The position numbers and the translations under genes were made by a program. A stretch of DNA of 64,000 bases from Prostheceraeus crozeri (Eukaryota; Platyhelminthes; Polycladida; Euryleptidae): NCBI GenBank assembly GCA_907163375.1, contig CAJQUW010007784.1:620001-684000 (forward strand), given 5' to 3'. This document shows positions 1-11,900 of the stretch, one piece after another (position 1 is the first letter of the stretch; each line of letters opens with the position of its first letter). The notes beneath the pieces were generated by a model. It saw only the letters and a program-made list of their open reading frames with translations, had not been told where the DNA came from and did no database searches.

Positions 1-849
1 AAGTAGTTAAGTGAGACCTTCATATTTTTTACTTTACTTTGCTCCACCCAAGGCACGAGACCATACCAGCAAGATAAATGGGCGTGAGACAGCCTTCATA
101 CACTGACAATTCTCTTCCGGATAGGGTAAGCAGCCTCCTATAAAAGCGTTGGTACCTTTCAGAATTGAAAAGAATAATGTATTCTCCAATCAGTAGGACT
201 ATGTGATGAGATCTGTGCATTTATGAAGCAGTACACCGACATGCACTGACATTTGCAGATTGATAGGATAATAATTTATTTTCTATTACCTGACACTCAA
301 GCCGTCAGATCTGACAACAAAAAATCAGTAGGTACTATGCCTTATTTAAGATGAGCTTCTCTAAATAACCTCATAGTAATTCATGTGAGTGCATCCTGTG
401 CGCATTTTGTGTCTACTCAATATATATATTTTCTATTTGTAACGATTTACTATTGCGTAGATACGCTAGCCAGAATTGTCACTTCAGATAGACAAAAAAT
501 ACATTTAATGACTGGTTATTACAAAAATCCAGTAACATACCTAAGCAAGGATGAGCATTTTCCGCGGATCCGAGGAGCCCTAAAAAAAGTCTGCCCAATT
601 CATTTTGTTCTCTTAGGAGCCCCCTTGAAATATGAATTTCCGTCTCGTAAATTCCTCGATGCCCTACTCTCTTTCCGGCATAAAGACTTTGCAAATTTTA
701 CGATGAGCCCTCAGGTTAAATTACGATAAACATGATTTTCACCCGAAATGAAATCATTGTGATAATATTGAAGTGAGGTTGAGAAAATCTAGAAGACATT
801 ATTTATCACTGTACTTTTCTACCGGTAACAGGTACATGCTACACCCACA
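1..849. other. No recognisable feature
   Basis: AT-rich sequence without a gene I can support. A 114-codon open frame at 385-729 (+) overlaps a 71-codon frame on the other strand. Neither has a recognisable domain or flanking splice sites that would make it credible. Confidence 0.5.
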
Positions 850-1240
850 GCGGCACCATTGACTTCAAGCTCAAGATGCTTGCAAAGCCGAGCCGAACGC
901 CTAGCGGATAAGCGAGACTACAGATAGAAAATATCGGGTCGGCTAGAAATCTAGGAGTCGTTTTAGCCAATAACATCTGAAGACAAAATTTTAAGCATTT
1001 CTGCCAGCATTGGAAAATTCACCCAACTCTACGCACCTCATGCTCCATTGTCGTCCCACGATATCCGTAGGCTACATTCGCACATAAGACTAAACCAGAT
1101 TCAAAAAAATTTCAATACAACCAGTGGCTTTGTTTTGTGATGTATCCCCTTCATATACGTAGCTCATGGAATGTGATATGCAATAGCTACATGTATACCC
1201 GTCGACTCATTGTAATCGAGTCTCATTGGATAAACGAATT
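850..1240 (+). repeat. Dispersed repeat, copy 1 (partner near 50.56-51.0 kb)
   Basis: This segment shares ordered blocks with 50563-51005. Both have a GAGCCGA / GGCTAG-rich start, then a block reading AAGCATTTCTGCC followed by GGAAAATTCAC, and later GTAATCGAGTCTCATTGGA. Identity is patchy, so the copies are old. The family is unknown. Copy 2 begins with a hAT-like TAGTGATGCATC, which this copy lacks. Confidence 0.5.
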
Positions 1241-3157
1241 CCGAACATTGGATTCCTCTTCCTAGCTGGTTCAAAAGATCGGACTGCCATGCTATGAATC
1301 CGCGCCCGTACAGGACCTGAGAGAGAGAGCATGCCTGAAGAAGCAACTGTCCTAACACGGCTTACAAATTAGATACATAATATCTTGATTCATGTGAGAT
1401 TGAGACCAGTAGATTTTCATCAAGAGTGTAAAGGGAAAATATGTTGCTTGACTGGGTAGGCTAAACCACTTTAGTTGCGGCTTCGACTTGACTTAGCTGA
1501 AGATAAAATAAAGTCGGTAAGCCTAGACCAAGTTTTCTCTATCCATAGACATCTCTACTTTAAACTCTAATATAAATTGATCTACATTGATGCTGTTTTC
1601 TCATCATTCCCACGAATTTGTTAAATATTTTTCTTGAAAAACAGTAAATTCTCTTAGTAAAGAATAAAAGATTCGGACAAGGCGATTCATCAGGATCTTA
1701 CTGAAAGAAATAAGACAAATTTGCCGATGAAGCTGAGCTAACGCAAAACACGCGAATTGATGAATGTTCAGTAATAGCTTCATTGTCTGCGTTGAATTTG
1801 GTAGGTCAATCACAATGAGACCGTGAACTTACTGATATATCAATAGACTGAACACTTTAAAAACTTAATAGTGCAGGCCTACTCTGAGGAAGCAGGGTGA
1901 TTTTGGAGTGGACATATATATTATAAAAATTAAATTGCATCTGTAAATACTTTAAAAGTTCATCACTTGGCAAATGACTTCGTGTGTTCCCAGTTATTCA
2001 TTTCACATTAAGACAATAAAATGAGTTCCTTCAATTAAGATAATAAAAGTCCATATTTGAGACCCAAAATCATAAGAACTTAGTTATTTTAGTAAGTGTG
2101 TTGTATTGGCTGTTTGGTTGAAGGAAACACTACTACACGTTTATTTGAGGAATTTAACTACCTTTCACATTCAATATATGACGCACTACAATGCGTACAT
2201 TTTTTAATGCTTGAAGGCAGTGTATAACACATCTTTTTCTGACATCAAAACTCATTAGAGATATGAAGTTCTGAGTGATACATGAATAATATATGTGAGT
2301 ATAATACATGAATGTTAAAGAAACTAATGGAGACAAATTGCAACATCGATAATCTTTCACTTAGAACATAGACGACAGACATATTAGACAGAAGCTAAAT
2401 GTAACTATGCATTGAAGAATGGACTCACAAAATCCATGAAATATCTTACATGCAATGACATTGTTTCCTGATTTTTCTCCCTCTATCCAGAGAACACCGC
2501 ATACAAGTGTTGTTTACTCCATTGTTTGCTCATTTTCTATTTGTTAAACAGACATATACAGACCAACTGGCAACCCTGCCGCAACCAGTTGAATTACAAG
2601 TGAGCATTCTGTGCTTGATATTATACAACTTGGTAGCATACACCCTGGTCGAATTAATAATGATGGTCGATGGTAGACGAGTTTGAAACCAACTTAAGTA
2701 AAGCTCTTTCTAAAACAATGCTTGGTCTCGGAAACGAATGTCAAAGCCTATCCAGGAATAGAATATTCCAAGTCATATTGACCTAAACATTATAAAATTT
2801 GCTCAAAATTGTGTTGAAGACTCATCCTTCAAAAATCAAAAGTAGGAAAACGCAGACGTTTAATTAACATTATTTGAAAGCAAGCATTCACATACCTCGA
2901 GAGTCCGTTGAATCGACGGTCACTGGAGTAGGGGCGCTTGTAACTACAACGTTGGATTGCACCACAACAGGTTCCTGCTTGCATTTACCTGCCCATGGCG
3001 CCCAGGTCACCTGAAAAATACAGCTCAAGTTTATGTCAAGCTAACTTGGCACTCCACACCACATGTTCGCATTTGCGGATTATTGTTTTCCATGTCATGT
3101 TGGCCTGAAAATTCGGGATGCTTCAGTCTTAGATCGCAATGATTTTCAATTGCAAGA
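1241..3157. other. No recognisable feature
   Basis: AT-rich intergenic or intronic sequence. Only short open frames (under 75 codons) are present and none resembles a known domain. Confidence 0.5.
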
Positions 3158-3159
3158 TA

Positions 3160-4452
3160 CCGTATTTACTCTAATAAGCGCCCGGGGGCGCCTATTACAT
3201 TGAAGATTTTTTAGACCCGACGCTTATTGGAGGTGGGCGGGTATTAGAGGCCCGGCGCCTATTAATTTCAGCTCAATTGAGAATTCAAAAAAAGAAGAAA
3301 TTGGTTAGCCGAAACTAAATTTCAAAACGATCAAATTTCATGAATCTGTTCATCCGTTGAGGTAGGCCTATCTTATATCAATTAGAGAATTATACCTATG
3401 AAATTTCTGAAGTTCTTAAACGATGTCTAGAGGCCTCCTAACCTTACGTGACACAGGTATTACTTGACTCATCATTTTCCTATCGAACTTAATAGGCCTA
3501 CGGTGCATAATGAGGACTTACCGTTGACACTGGTAAGTAAAAAAATAGCATTTACCAAGGATTCAAACAAGTCTATTATTAAGCTTGCAAAAAACGCGTT
3601 AGAATAGAGTAACCGGTATGTCAGTGAGCTACAAAATTATAAAAATGGTACTCGGTCACAAGAAATGTTACGACTCTATCAATAATCTTCGTCTTCATCG
3701 TCTTCATCAATTATGGCCACGTCAGAGGAATCACTATGTCAGAAGAATCGAGATCTACATTTGATGACGAAGTCTGGTGATCTGCAAGACGTCGAGCCAA
3801 TTGAGGGATGGCTTCAGGATGAGTCTTAAGGTACTCAATCATGTGATCTTCGCTGCCATCGTTTGCATTCGTTATCGCACATTGATTCAAAAGAATCCAT
3901 GATTTGTTGGCGCGGAATGGAGTCCCATGCAGATTTCACCCACTTGACAATAAGATCAAATGTGGGTGGACGCATTCTTCCACTTGCAGTAAAGGTATGA
4001 TCACCATTCACCATCCACTCTTCGTATTGTTCAGCGATCTTGCATTTCAGACTACGATTCCATGAGACGTCAGGAGCCTGTATCTTACTAGTACAACCTG
4101 CAGGTATGACAACTGGCGCGATCTTCATCTTTCGAAGTTTAGTCTTTGTCTGGGAATACCGGCAGACTGCTAGCGCTATGGCAGCGTCATGCACGATTCC
4201 ATTGTTCAGTCATCTAACCCAGCTGACAAGATTAGGTCAACACGATCCCTTTAATTTGTCTCCTCAGCGAATGACAGATTTTGTGACATGAAAACTCTGT
4301 TTTCCATCTGTGAACATACAACACCCGGCGCTTATTAGGGGCCCGGCGCTTATTAGAGGCCCGGCGCTTATTACATTCAAGATGCTCCAGACCCGGCGCT
4401 TATTAGAGGCGGGCGGGCATTAGAGGTCCGGCGCTTAATAGAGTAAATACGG
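3160..4452 (-). mobile_element. Pogo/Tigger-superfamily DNA transposon, internally deleted
   Basis: The ends are inverted repeats: CCGTATTTACTCTAATAAGC at 3160 and its reverse complement, with one change, ending at 4452. Each end is flanked by a TA dinucleotide, the target duplication typical of Tc1/mariner/pogo elements. Both sub-terminal regions carry repeated CCGGCGCTTATTAGAGG-type motifs, at least five of them between 4325 and 4440. The 1.3-kb interior keeps only the C-terminal part of a pogo DDE transposase on the minus strand. The element is therefore a deletion derivative and looks old. Confidence 0.88.
3679..4194 (-). pseudogene. Pogo-type transposase C-terminal remnant
   Basis: The first 119 codons encode the end of a pogo DDE domain. 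KMKIAPVVIPAGCTSKIQAP followed by DVSWN is the block that normally sits between the second and third catalytic acids, followed by a region with EEWM and MRPPTFDLIVKWVKSAW. Near 3880 the frame shifts: reading on in another frame gives NANDGSEDHMIEYLKTHPEA, the expected continuation. A second shift brings back an acidic tail (IIDEDDEDEDY) ending at 3679, a normal finish for this family. The N-terminal DNA-binding half and the early catalytic residues are missing. It cannot make a functional transposase. Confidence 0.85.
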
Positions 4453-4625
4453 TATTCGATTTATACTAGGAGGAAACAATAGATGCCATCATCGCACGCA
4501 TTTTTCGTGGTCTCGTATTGGTCAAAATGAGAGCAACTTTGATAGGAATGTCTGCTAGGTCAAGTGAATAAATTATGTCGAAGCATGCAAGTGCGATTTG
4601 TTAGTGAAAAAGTATTAACGATTAA

Positions 4626-4747
4626 AGGCGCGTTTACATTACCCCGATTTTCTCAGGGATAAATAGTTACAATGTGAACAGGGCAGATCGACGATCAAGT
4701 GAAATATTGTCACGACTTTATCGTCATTGTGCTAGTGTGAGCCCACC
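4626..4747. mobile_element. Short MITE with TTAA target duplication
   Basis: A 122-bp segment between TTAA copies at 4622-4625 and 4748-4751. The ends are imperfect inverted repeats: AGGCGCGTTTACATTA on the left and the complement of GGTGGGCTCACACTA on the right. TTAA duplications suggest mobilisation by a piggyBac-like or similar transposase. There is no coding capacity. Confidence 0.6.
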
Positions 4748-4807
4748 TTAACAATACATGCACTACATGTACACCACAAAATACTTACAATAGAATTACT
4801 GCCACGC

Positions 4808-5817
4808 CATAGAGTAATTACATTAGGTAGAGTAGGAAATCTGCATTAGTTAAATCCTCAATGTGTATGCAGTTTCGATTTTATTAAATGAACTAGAGCT
4901 GTGACCCAGTGCCAAATGTGAGATATGCAAATTTTTGCAGTTTTAGAGAAATTACCGCGGATCATGATTGCAATACAGAAGAAAAGTATTTTACAAATCC
5001 TCCGTTTCGTGAAAACCTTGGTGAGTCAATGTTAATTAAATTAGCCTCGATGGAAGTGCCTTACTTTAATACTCAGCCTTATTAATAGGAATATTTTGAG
5101 TTTGATCATGCCAATTAATCTGCCGACATTGAAAGAGCAAATATCATTTCAAAGATTACAGTTAACTTAAAGGATGTGAATGGGTTCACAATTCTATTCA
5201 GATTCAGATGAGAAATGAAGCTTAATTGTATCATAAAGTGAATAATGAAATTATATAACTATAAAAATTGCATCAATCCACTATTAAATATGAAGAGTTG
5301 AATTCTAATTGGATGGATTATTGTGATTCTGCGATTTATAACTCAATTTTACAGTGATTTCTACAGACTGTAGGAAGCAGTGTGCTAGTCAATAATTTGA
5401 ACAACAGGCTTAAATTAACAGATCCACCTAGCCTGGTGCAAAAGAGCTGCAGGAATCAGATCTACTAAGTTAGCAAACTTTGGGCCAAGCACCAGAATAT
5501 GATCTCCACTTTTGTATGAAGACTATAATTATAATGTGATTCATGAAATTTCCTTCGCAATCAGCCTAACCTCCGAATAATTTCAAATACATGTTATTAT
5601 AATTTTATTCTTTTGATATCCTAAAAATTTCAAACTATTTATATATTAAGTCTGAGGTTCCAAATCGCTAGCACATAAACAGAAATAATTTGCAAAATTT
5701 AGTTTTTAAAAAATTGATCAAATATTTCTTTTTAGGCAGCATGAATATTATCTCCGCAAAAAACTAAATCTTTTGATGGTTAAATTATATTTTTTGAGTC
5801 GAGACTCTACCTACTTT
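4808..5817 (+). mobile_element. Old copy of the long-TIR element family (relative of 46.6-49.5 kb)
   Basis: Blocks match the element at 46588-48653 in the same order and orientation. They include CATAGAGTA at the start, TTTTATTAAATGAACT, AAATGTGAGATATGCAAA, GATCATGATTGCAATACAGAA, ATTCATGAAATTTCC, CTTTTGATATCC, and the right end GAGTCGAGACTCTACC. The overall match is much weaker than between the two copies at 46-49 kb, so this is an older insertion. It is non-coding. The DNA transposon superfamily is not assigned. Confidence 0.7.
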
Positions 5818-6172
5818 AATTTACTATATGATCGTTGCACTAAAAAGTTCTATCATATAAGTACTGTGTAAATTACAATAATCCAACAACAAGCGGTTTA
5901 TTCAATACATTGTGTCGTTTTCAGTTGTTTTTGCATGCATGTAGGTCGTAGGCATTATAGCTATGAAACTTTAGTCTAAGTACTTTGAGTCGAGACTCTA
6001 CCTACTATAATTTACTTTATGATCGTTACACTAAAAAATTCTATTATATAAGTACTGTGTAAATTACAATAACCTAACATCAAGCGGTTTATTCAATTCA
6101 TTGTGTCGTTTTCAGGTGTTTTTATATGCATGTAGGCATTAGAGCTATGAAACCTTAGTTTAGGTAATGACA
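5793..6172 (+). repeat. Tandem direct duplication, 191-bp period
   Basis: Two copies start at 5793 and 5984, each with TTTGAGTCGAGACTCTACCT. They run in parallel through AAGTACTGTGTAAATTACAAT, AAGCGGTTTATTCAAT and GCATGTAGG. The first copy begins inside the terminal repeat of the preceding element, so the duplication includes the element end plus flanking host sequence. The copies are roughly 90% identical by eye. Confidence 0.85.
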
Positions 6173-6532
6173 GACAATCAACTTTTGAACGTTCCCAAAA
6201 CTTTTCAGACTCATTATGCATCGATTGGCGTTATCGAGGTCACGTGACTGGATTAAATCCCATCAACTCGCAAGAATTCCTTTGTTTTACTCTGTTCAAA
6301 TTTGCGAAATTTCCTACTCCCAATCTTATTGACTATTTGACTGTGTAGGAATTACAGAATATTGATATTTTCGACCAGAGACCATTTTTTCAGCGACTCT
6401 TGTAGTTGAGTGTTGTACGCACACTAGTTTAAATTAGTGGGACTACAATGGACAACTGTTTGATAGTTATTTCAGCTTCTCATTTAGACGCAGATTGCTG
6501 GATCTGAAGAATAATCAAATCTGTGAAACATA

Positions 6533-7875
6533 AGAGGTGTGTCAGAAAAGTTCCAGTACTGCGGTCACAAATAATTTATTTCATAAACAATACAGAAATT
6601 ATATGTTGTCCCTTTCAAAGTAGTCACCCGAGAGTCTGACGCACTTCATCTTTCGGCGCCATGCATCTACGCACCGATGGAAGGTTTCTTCCGGGATATG
6701 GCGCAGCTCCGTCGTCACGTCCCTTCCTGATGGCTCCCTCGTCCAAAAGTCGGGTTGCTTTGAGGACACCTTTCAGCTTAGGGAACAGGAAAAAATCGCA
6801 AGGGGCGAGATCTGGCGAGTACGGAAGTTGCTCCAACACAGCGATGTTCTTCTTTGCAAGGAACTCCCGGATGCTGGTAGCGTTGTGAGCAGGCGCATTG
6901 TCGTGGTGAAGCAACCATGAATTGCTCTGCTACAAACCCCTCCTCGCGCACTGAACGAAACAGACGTTGCAGGACCTCTCTGTAGACGTGTTGGTTGATG
7001 GTCTGACCCCGTGGCAAGAACTCCAAGTGGACGATACCTCTAATGTCGAAGAACACGATCAACATGAGTTTCATCTTGGACTTTGTCTGCCTTGCCTTCT
7101 TCGGCCTCGGTGATCCAGGAGTCTTCCACTGAAGGCTCTGGCGCTTGGTCTTCGGGTCGTACTCGAAGATCCAGGACTCATTGCCTGTGATGGCTTTCGA
7201 CAGCAAGCCTGGATCTGTTTCGAGACGCTCGAGAATGTCTCGACACACTTGCATGCGCTTCCACTTTAGTTCCTCGTTCAGCACCTTCGGCACCAACTTT
7301 GCACAGACCTTCCGCATCCCCAGGTCTTCAGTGATCACCCTCCAGACGCAATCGCGATTTATACCAAGCTCACTTGCTATCATCCGAACGGTCAGACGAC
7401 GATCGCCTCGCACCACCTGCCCCACGAGGTCAATGTTCTCCTCAGTCCTGCTTGTCGAAGGTCTTCCACTCCGATGGTCGTCTTCCACCTCCTCTCGTCC
7501 CTCTCTCAACCTCCTGTGCCAGTCGAAAACACATGAGCGGGACATCGTCTCATCTCCATACACCTGTTGAAGCATTTCGAGTGCTTCAGATTTAGATTTT
7601 CCGAGGCGTACCAAAAACTTCAGGTTTGTTCTCTGTTGCCATCCTTCGAAATGAAAGCGACATTTTTAACCGCGGATCTATTATTTAAGAACGAAAACGA
7701 TTTGTTGAACTGTATTCAAACGGTTGTGAAGAATCGTGTAATGGCTACAGAGAGCTGAAATGAAAGTTACATGCACACAAGACATTATGTCAGATGGTGA
7801 CGTAATCAGATTTTCGATCAAACAATCATAGCTAGCACAGCATGCTCAGTCCTGGAATTTTTCTGACACACCTCG
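6533..7875 (-). mobile_element. Mariner (D,D34D) DNA transposon, old copy
   Basis: The terminal inverted repeats begin GAGGTGTGTCAGAAAAGTTC at 6534. The right end, read on the minus strand, is GAGGTGTGTCAGAAAAATTC. There are 3 mismatches over about 29 bp. TA dinucleotides flank both ends (6531-6532 and 7876-7877). At 1343 bp it is about the usual mariner length. It carries a decayed transposase on the minus strand. Confidence 0.93.
6599..7655 (-). pseudogene. Mariner transposase pseudogene
   Basis: The first part encodes the paired-like helix-turn-helix region (RLGKSKSEALEMLQQVYGD, then DDHRSGRPSTSR) and the start of the catalytic domain. Later frames give HHDNAPAH, YSPDLAPCDFFLFPKLK and the C-terminal GDYFERDNI, ending in a stop at 6599. 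The coding sequence is spread over all three minus-strand frames, with shifts near the start codon, near 6915 and near 6725. In the first catalytic block the usual TGDE(S/T)W reads TGNESW (codon about 7180-7182), so the first aspartate is lost. The second and third aspartates are still visible. The family is sure; the subfamily is not assigned. Confidence 0.92.
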
Positions 7876-7879
7876 TATA

Positions 7880-8745
7880 ATAGCTGCAGATTCGTGACGC
7901 AAGGCGATAATCTTTAGAGCTATTTTATCAAAATGCTTCGATGATGATGATAATCGTGAATCTGTACTAGCTGCACTGACTAACAGTTTCATCATTGTCA
8001 ACAACTGGAAGCCGTCACTCATCGGGTACCGCTGTTACGAAAACGCATGTTCAAGACATAGTATTGTTTTAATGTGCGTGTCCGTTCTAGTCTTTACGAA
8101 GTGCTAGTTTAGTTATTACGTAGTGTCGGATTTCTATACTTGTAGTGCTTGAAATAAGAAGAACGAGGAGCTGTAGCACACATCTCTGAGAATGTTACAA
8201 TTTATCATTAGATATGTTTAATAACGCATTGTTATCACGGATTGCATTTCCAAATAAAAGACAGCTTTCATCGCTAAATTCATGGCATGCTAGGTCGCGG
8301 GATGCATGGTCTATGCTTTTGTTTTGTTATTTTTGTTCGCTTTTTTATTTCTCACCAGTTTATCCTGTATCACCCTGATATATATATTTAGTGAAGGCTT
8401 AAGCATAGAAATGAAAACTCTTCTTTCTTCTCTCTTTGGTATTTACTGCATTGTGGATGTAATTGATGTATCGGTGCGAACAAAAATTTTGCATCATGAT
8501 TACTGGCACAAGATGCTATGTGCTTACTGACGCTTAGGATGGCATAGTTAGGACAAGATATTTGCTGCCTGTAGATAGCCATTCTCGTCCTACGCATGCC
8601 ACCTGTTTGGCCTGCATAAAATTGACTGTAGTCGTTATAAAATAAGTGTACATGACATTGCATGACAGACAATTAAGATAAGATTTAATTTTGAAAGTTC
8701 ATAAATCGTTTTCTACTTTGAAGTCAACACTTTCCCCCTCAACAA
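7880..8745. other. No recognisable feature
   Basis: AT-rich stretch with overlapping short open frames on both strands (for example 8306-8530 + and 8388-8672 -). Their overlap and low-complexity composition argue against genes. Confidence 0.4.
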
Positions 8746-8747
8746 GG

Positions 8748-8870
8748 CAATTTCAACACCCATATCTTGCTTCATCACATTTCGTTATGCAGTTAATAGT
8801 TTCTCAACAAATAACAAACTATTAAATGCATAACGAAATGTGATGAAGCAAGATGTGGGTGTTGCAATTG
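8748..8870. repeat. Near-perfect hairpin (55-bp arms, 13-bp loop)
   Basis: The left arm 8748-8802 and right arm 8816-8870 are reverse complements with only a few mismatches. Both contain the complementary blocks CTTGCTTCATCACATTTCGT and ACGAAATGTGATGAAGCAAG. The size fits a fold-back MITE or a hairpin-RNA locus. No terminal target duplication is obvious, because the right arm runs straight into a minisatellite. Confidence 0.9.
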
Positions 8871-8981
8871 TCTTACATATATATTGTCTTATATATATAT
8901 TGTCTTATATATATATTGTCTTACATATATATTGTCTTATATTATAATTGTCTTATATATATATATATATATATATATATA
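8867..8981. repeat. 16-bp minisatellite followed by (TA)n
   Basis: ATTGTC starts at 8867, 8883, 8899, 8915, 8931 and 8947, an exact 16-bp period. The unit is about ATTGTCTTATATATAT, repeated six times, and it grades into a pure TA run to 8981. A 61-codon open frame across it is only a repeat artefact. Confidence 0.95.
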
Positions 8982-11900
8982 CGAGCTCATATTTCATTAA
9001 AACATTCGAAAACTTTCATTCATTTAAACGTTATGTGATCTCTTTTTAGATGCCTTTATTGGCCGAAACTTAAAAAGGAAAGCAAAAATAAAAGAAGCTC
9101 GCTTCCAGCCTTCACTCTTCCTCAGGAGAAAGATCGCTAAAACCTGGTTTTAGCGATTTCCCTCTCAATAACAGCGAAGGCTCGAAACGCGTAGGGTTAC
9201 TCATATTTTACTATGCTATTCAAGTAACAATGAGTGAGAAATTCAAGTGAGTAGAGTTCTTTGATTGTCGTTACTTCACAACTAAGTTTTCATTGACACT
9301 GTCTGAGACCCCTCCACAATATCATCTCAGATTTTTGTGGTTCGAAATAATTACAACCACAATACTGAGTTTTAGACAAACTTGAAATACACTCAGTAGA
9401 ACTACACACAATTATCTCAATCAAACTGAAGATGCTGCGACTGAATATACCTTCGGCATATGGAATTTGGAAAGTACTGCTAGCAAATTTCTATCCAGTC
9501 TTATAGGCACCGTAACAGCAAGGGTCATCTTAGCATGGTGGTAAACCAACTCAATTCATGGAGCAAAACCATATATTTAAGTCATAGTTTCATGCAGAAA
9601 AGATACTTCGAACATGCTTCATGAAATGCACGATCAGAAAATTTTGGCGCATGTTTGGTGTTCTGTTTTCAGAGAAATATGTATCTACCAACATTATGGA
9701 TAGAACCATCACCGATGTTATTGATGAACATTTTTATGTGAATCAGCATTTACATCAGTACAAGCATATGCACTATCTGAGAAACAATTGTAAATTTGAA
9801 GTCATCAATAAAGCTAGAGATTTGGTTATGCAGCTTTAATTAAGAATTTTTCAATCAAGAAAGGGAACTCGCACGAAATAATACTGTCCCACTCATGCAG
9901 TGAATTAAGTGATTTGCTTTCACATTCGTGTGGTTAAAATGATCTGCTTTGGCCTTGCTACATGAATGCAGCATTATTCGTCTTCAGCAACTATCAATCT
10001 TTCAGACTCAATTATAAAAGCTGTTATTGCAAACGTATCATATTAGGGAGTACAAAGCCACACCGTAGATGAATATTTATTAACTATTGTAGCAAAAATC
10101 ACAATCAGATTGATTAGTCAAATCAATTAGTGGACACTTCTTAGATCGATTAACTAAGAATCAAGTGGCTACCAAAACTTACGATTCATAAACAATTTGA
10201 TTTCAATGTGATGAGAACTGTAACAGAATATAAACATGTGTAATTGGAGAAGGCTCAACCCTCCAAATTATTACCAAAACGAAAAGTGTATAAACTAAAA
10301 AATGTGGAATCTTGTTTTCCACAAATTAGTCGCAATAATGAATACATGAAGTGTAGAGATGCATAAACATACTTTCATTTTCTGCTTGAAAATACTATGT
10401 GAACTTCAAACAATACATTCTCTACCTGCAATCTACATGCAATCATGCTTCAACAAGTCAAATATCTCGCAAAATATTTCTCGAGGAATAGACCATCGCT
10501 TGTATTTTCACAAGTTTCAAGTTATTTCTAAAACTCTAGATCGAGTACCTCAACTTCAATTTATTGTCCAACTTCTCAAAAATAGCTGCCATGAAAGGCA
10601 GGTATCAGTCAAATATCTAGAGACTATTCATCAATTTCTCATCCATCTATTCAGCCGATACCAGAAGTAGTTTAAATTGAGAAAGATGTGACATATAAAG
10701 CGGTCTTCTATCATCAGCAACATTCTTACCTCTACTTCGTAATGCACATTTTGGTATTTTAGGATGTACACTGCAGGGTGACACGCATGGCTACATCGAC
10801 ATCTTGGTAATCCATTGCTGCTACCTGTACTAAGATGCTGAGGCTTGAAGATCACGTGTTTGAAAATTTCAATGATCGATTAACATAGGAGCCCAGCTAC
10901 TTTTGGAATACTTGCACAACCAACACAGTACATCGATGGAGCGGAGCAACTAGCGGAAAACGTCATTTTGCTAGGAAAATTCATCGAAAAAGGAATGGTC
11001 AAGTAAAGTTAGAAGTCTTGAAGACTTTCTGGTTCTGCTACGACAGTGTGAAATGCAAAAATAAACTTTGCACATTATATGATGAAGTACACCGAGCGCC
11101 TACTCATAAGGTCTCTCGATCATTCTTGACTCTTCTTACTACGGAAATTAATAAATACGAGAAAATTAAGAAATATTCTCGTATGACAGAATATCAGTGA
11201 ACGAGTCTCCGTCAGGCTAGAATCAAACAGGATGGTCAATCCCAAACAATAAAATCCAGCAGATTAACCACTATATATCTTCCTTTGGAAGTATTGCTGA
11301 ATGAAAGAAAACTGTCTCCGAGAAACGGGAAGCTATTCCACATGAGACAAAAAGCTACTTGATCTTGAGTGAACTTCGAAGGATGAGAGTGTTATTTCGG
11401 TCAAGGGTGGTCCTACTCATTATTAACACATCGAGCATTTTACACAATGAATATGATATTTCATAAGCTTAACCTGCATTATCTCAGTGCTTGAAGCAAT
11501 TACAGCTGAGCAGCATGCACATTCATAGCATTATCAAATTTTCATTTAGGTATATCAGGTGCGACATTCATTATTTGGTGTAGTGTATAGTATGTAATTG
11601 CACTTTTGAGAGTCAAGAACTACCGTCTGTGTGGTTTTTCTGAATGGCAAATTTCATCTCATTTCTTTTATGGTTGCCATCATTGAGATACGATTGTCTC
11701 CACTGAACCACGATTACAGAATGCTTCCTATCTTAATGCATGAATTTCCATTTGTTTTTTGTTTCACCTAGTTAGCACTACAGTTACTCTGTTTCACTGA
11801 ATTCTCTTGTGTGGCCAAAAAACCTGTGCTTATTGTCTCAACAATGGCTCATTTTTCAACATTTTGATAATCGATATTTTTATTTATTTATCTCAAGCAT

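Noticed and set aside
385-729. 114-codon open frame on the plus strand
   Set aside because: Overlaps a minus-strand frame, has no domain, and no splice or promoter context was seen.
7145-7595. Plus-strand frames of 141 and 73 codons
   Set aside because: Antisense shadows of the mariner transposase.
8853-9038. 61-codon frame rich in Y, I and L
   Set aside because: It is a translation of the 16-bp minisatellite and TA run.
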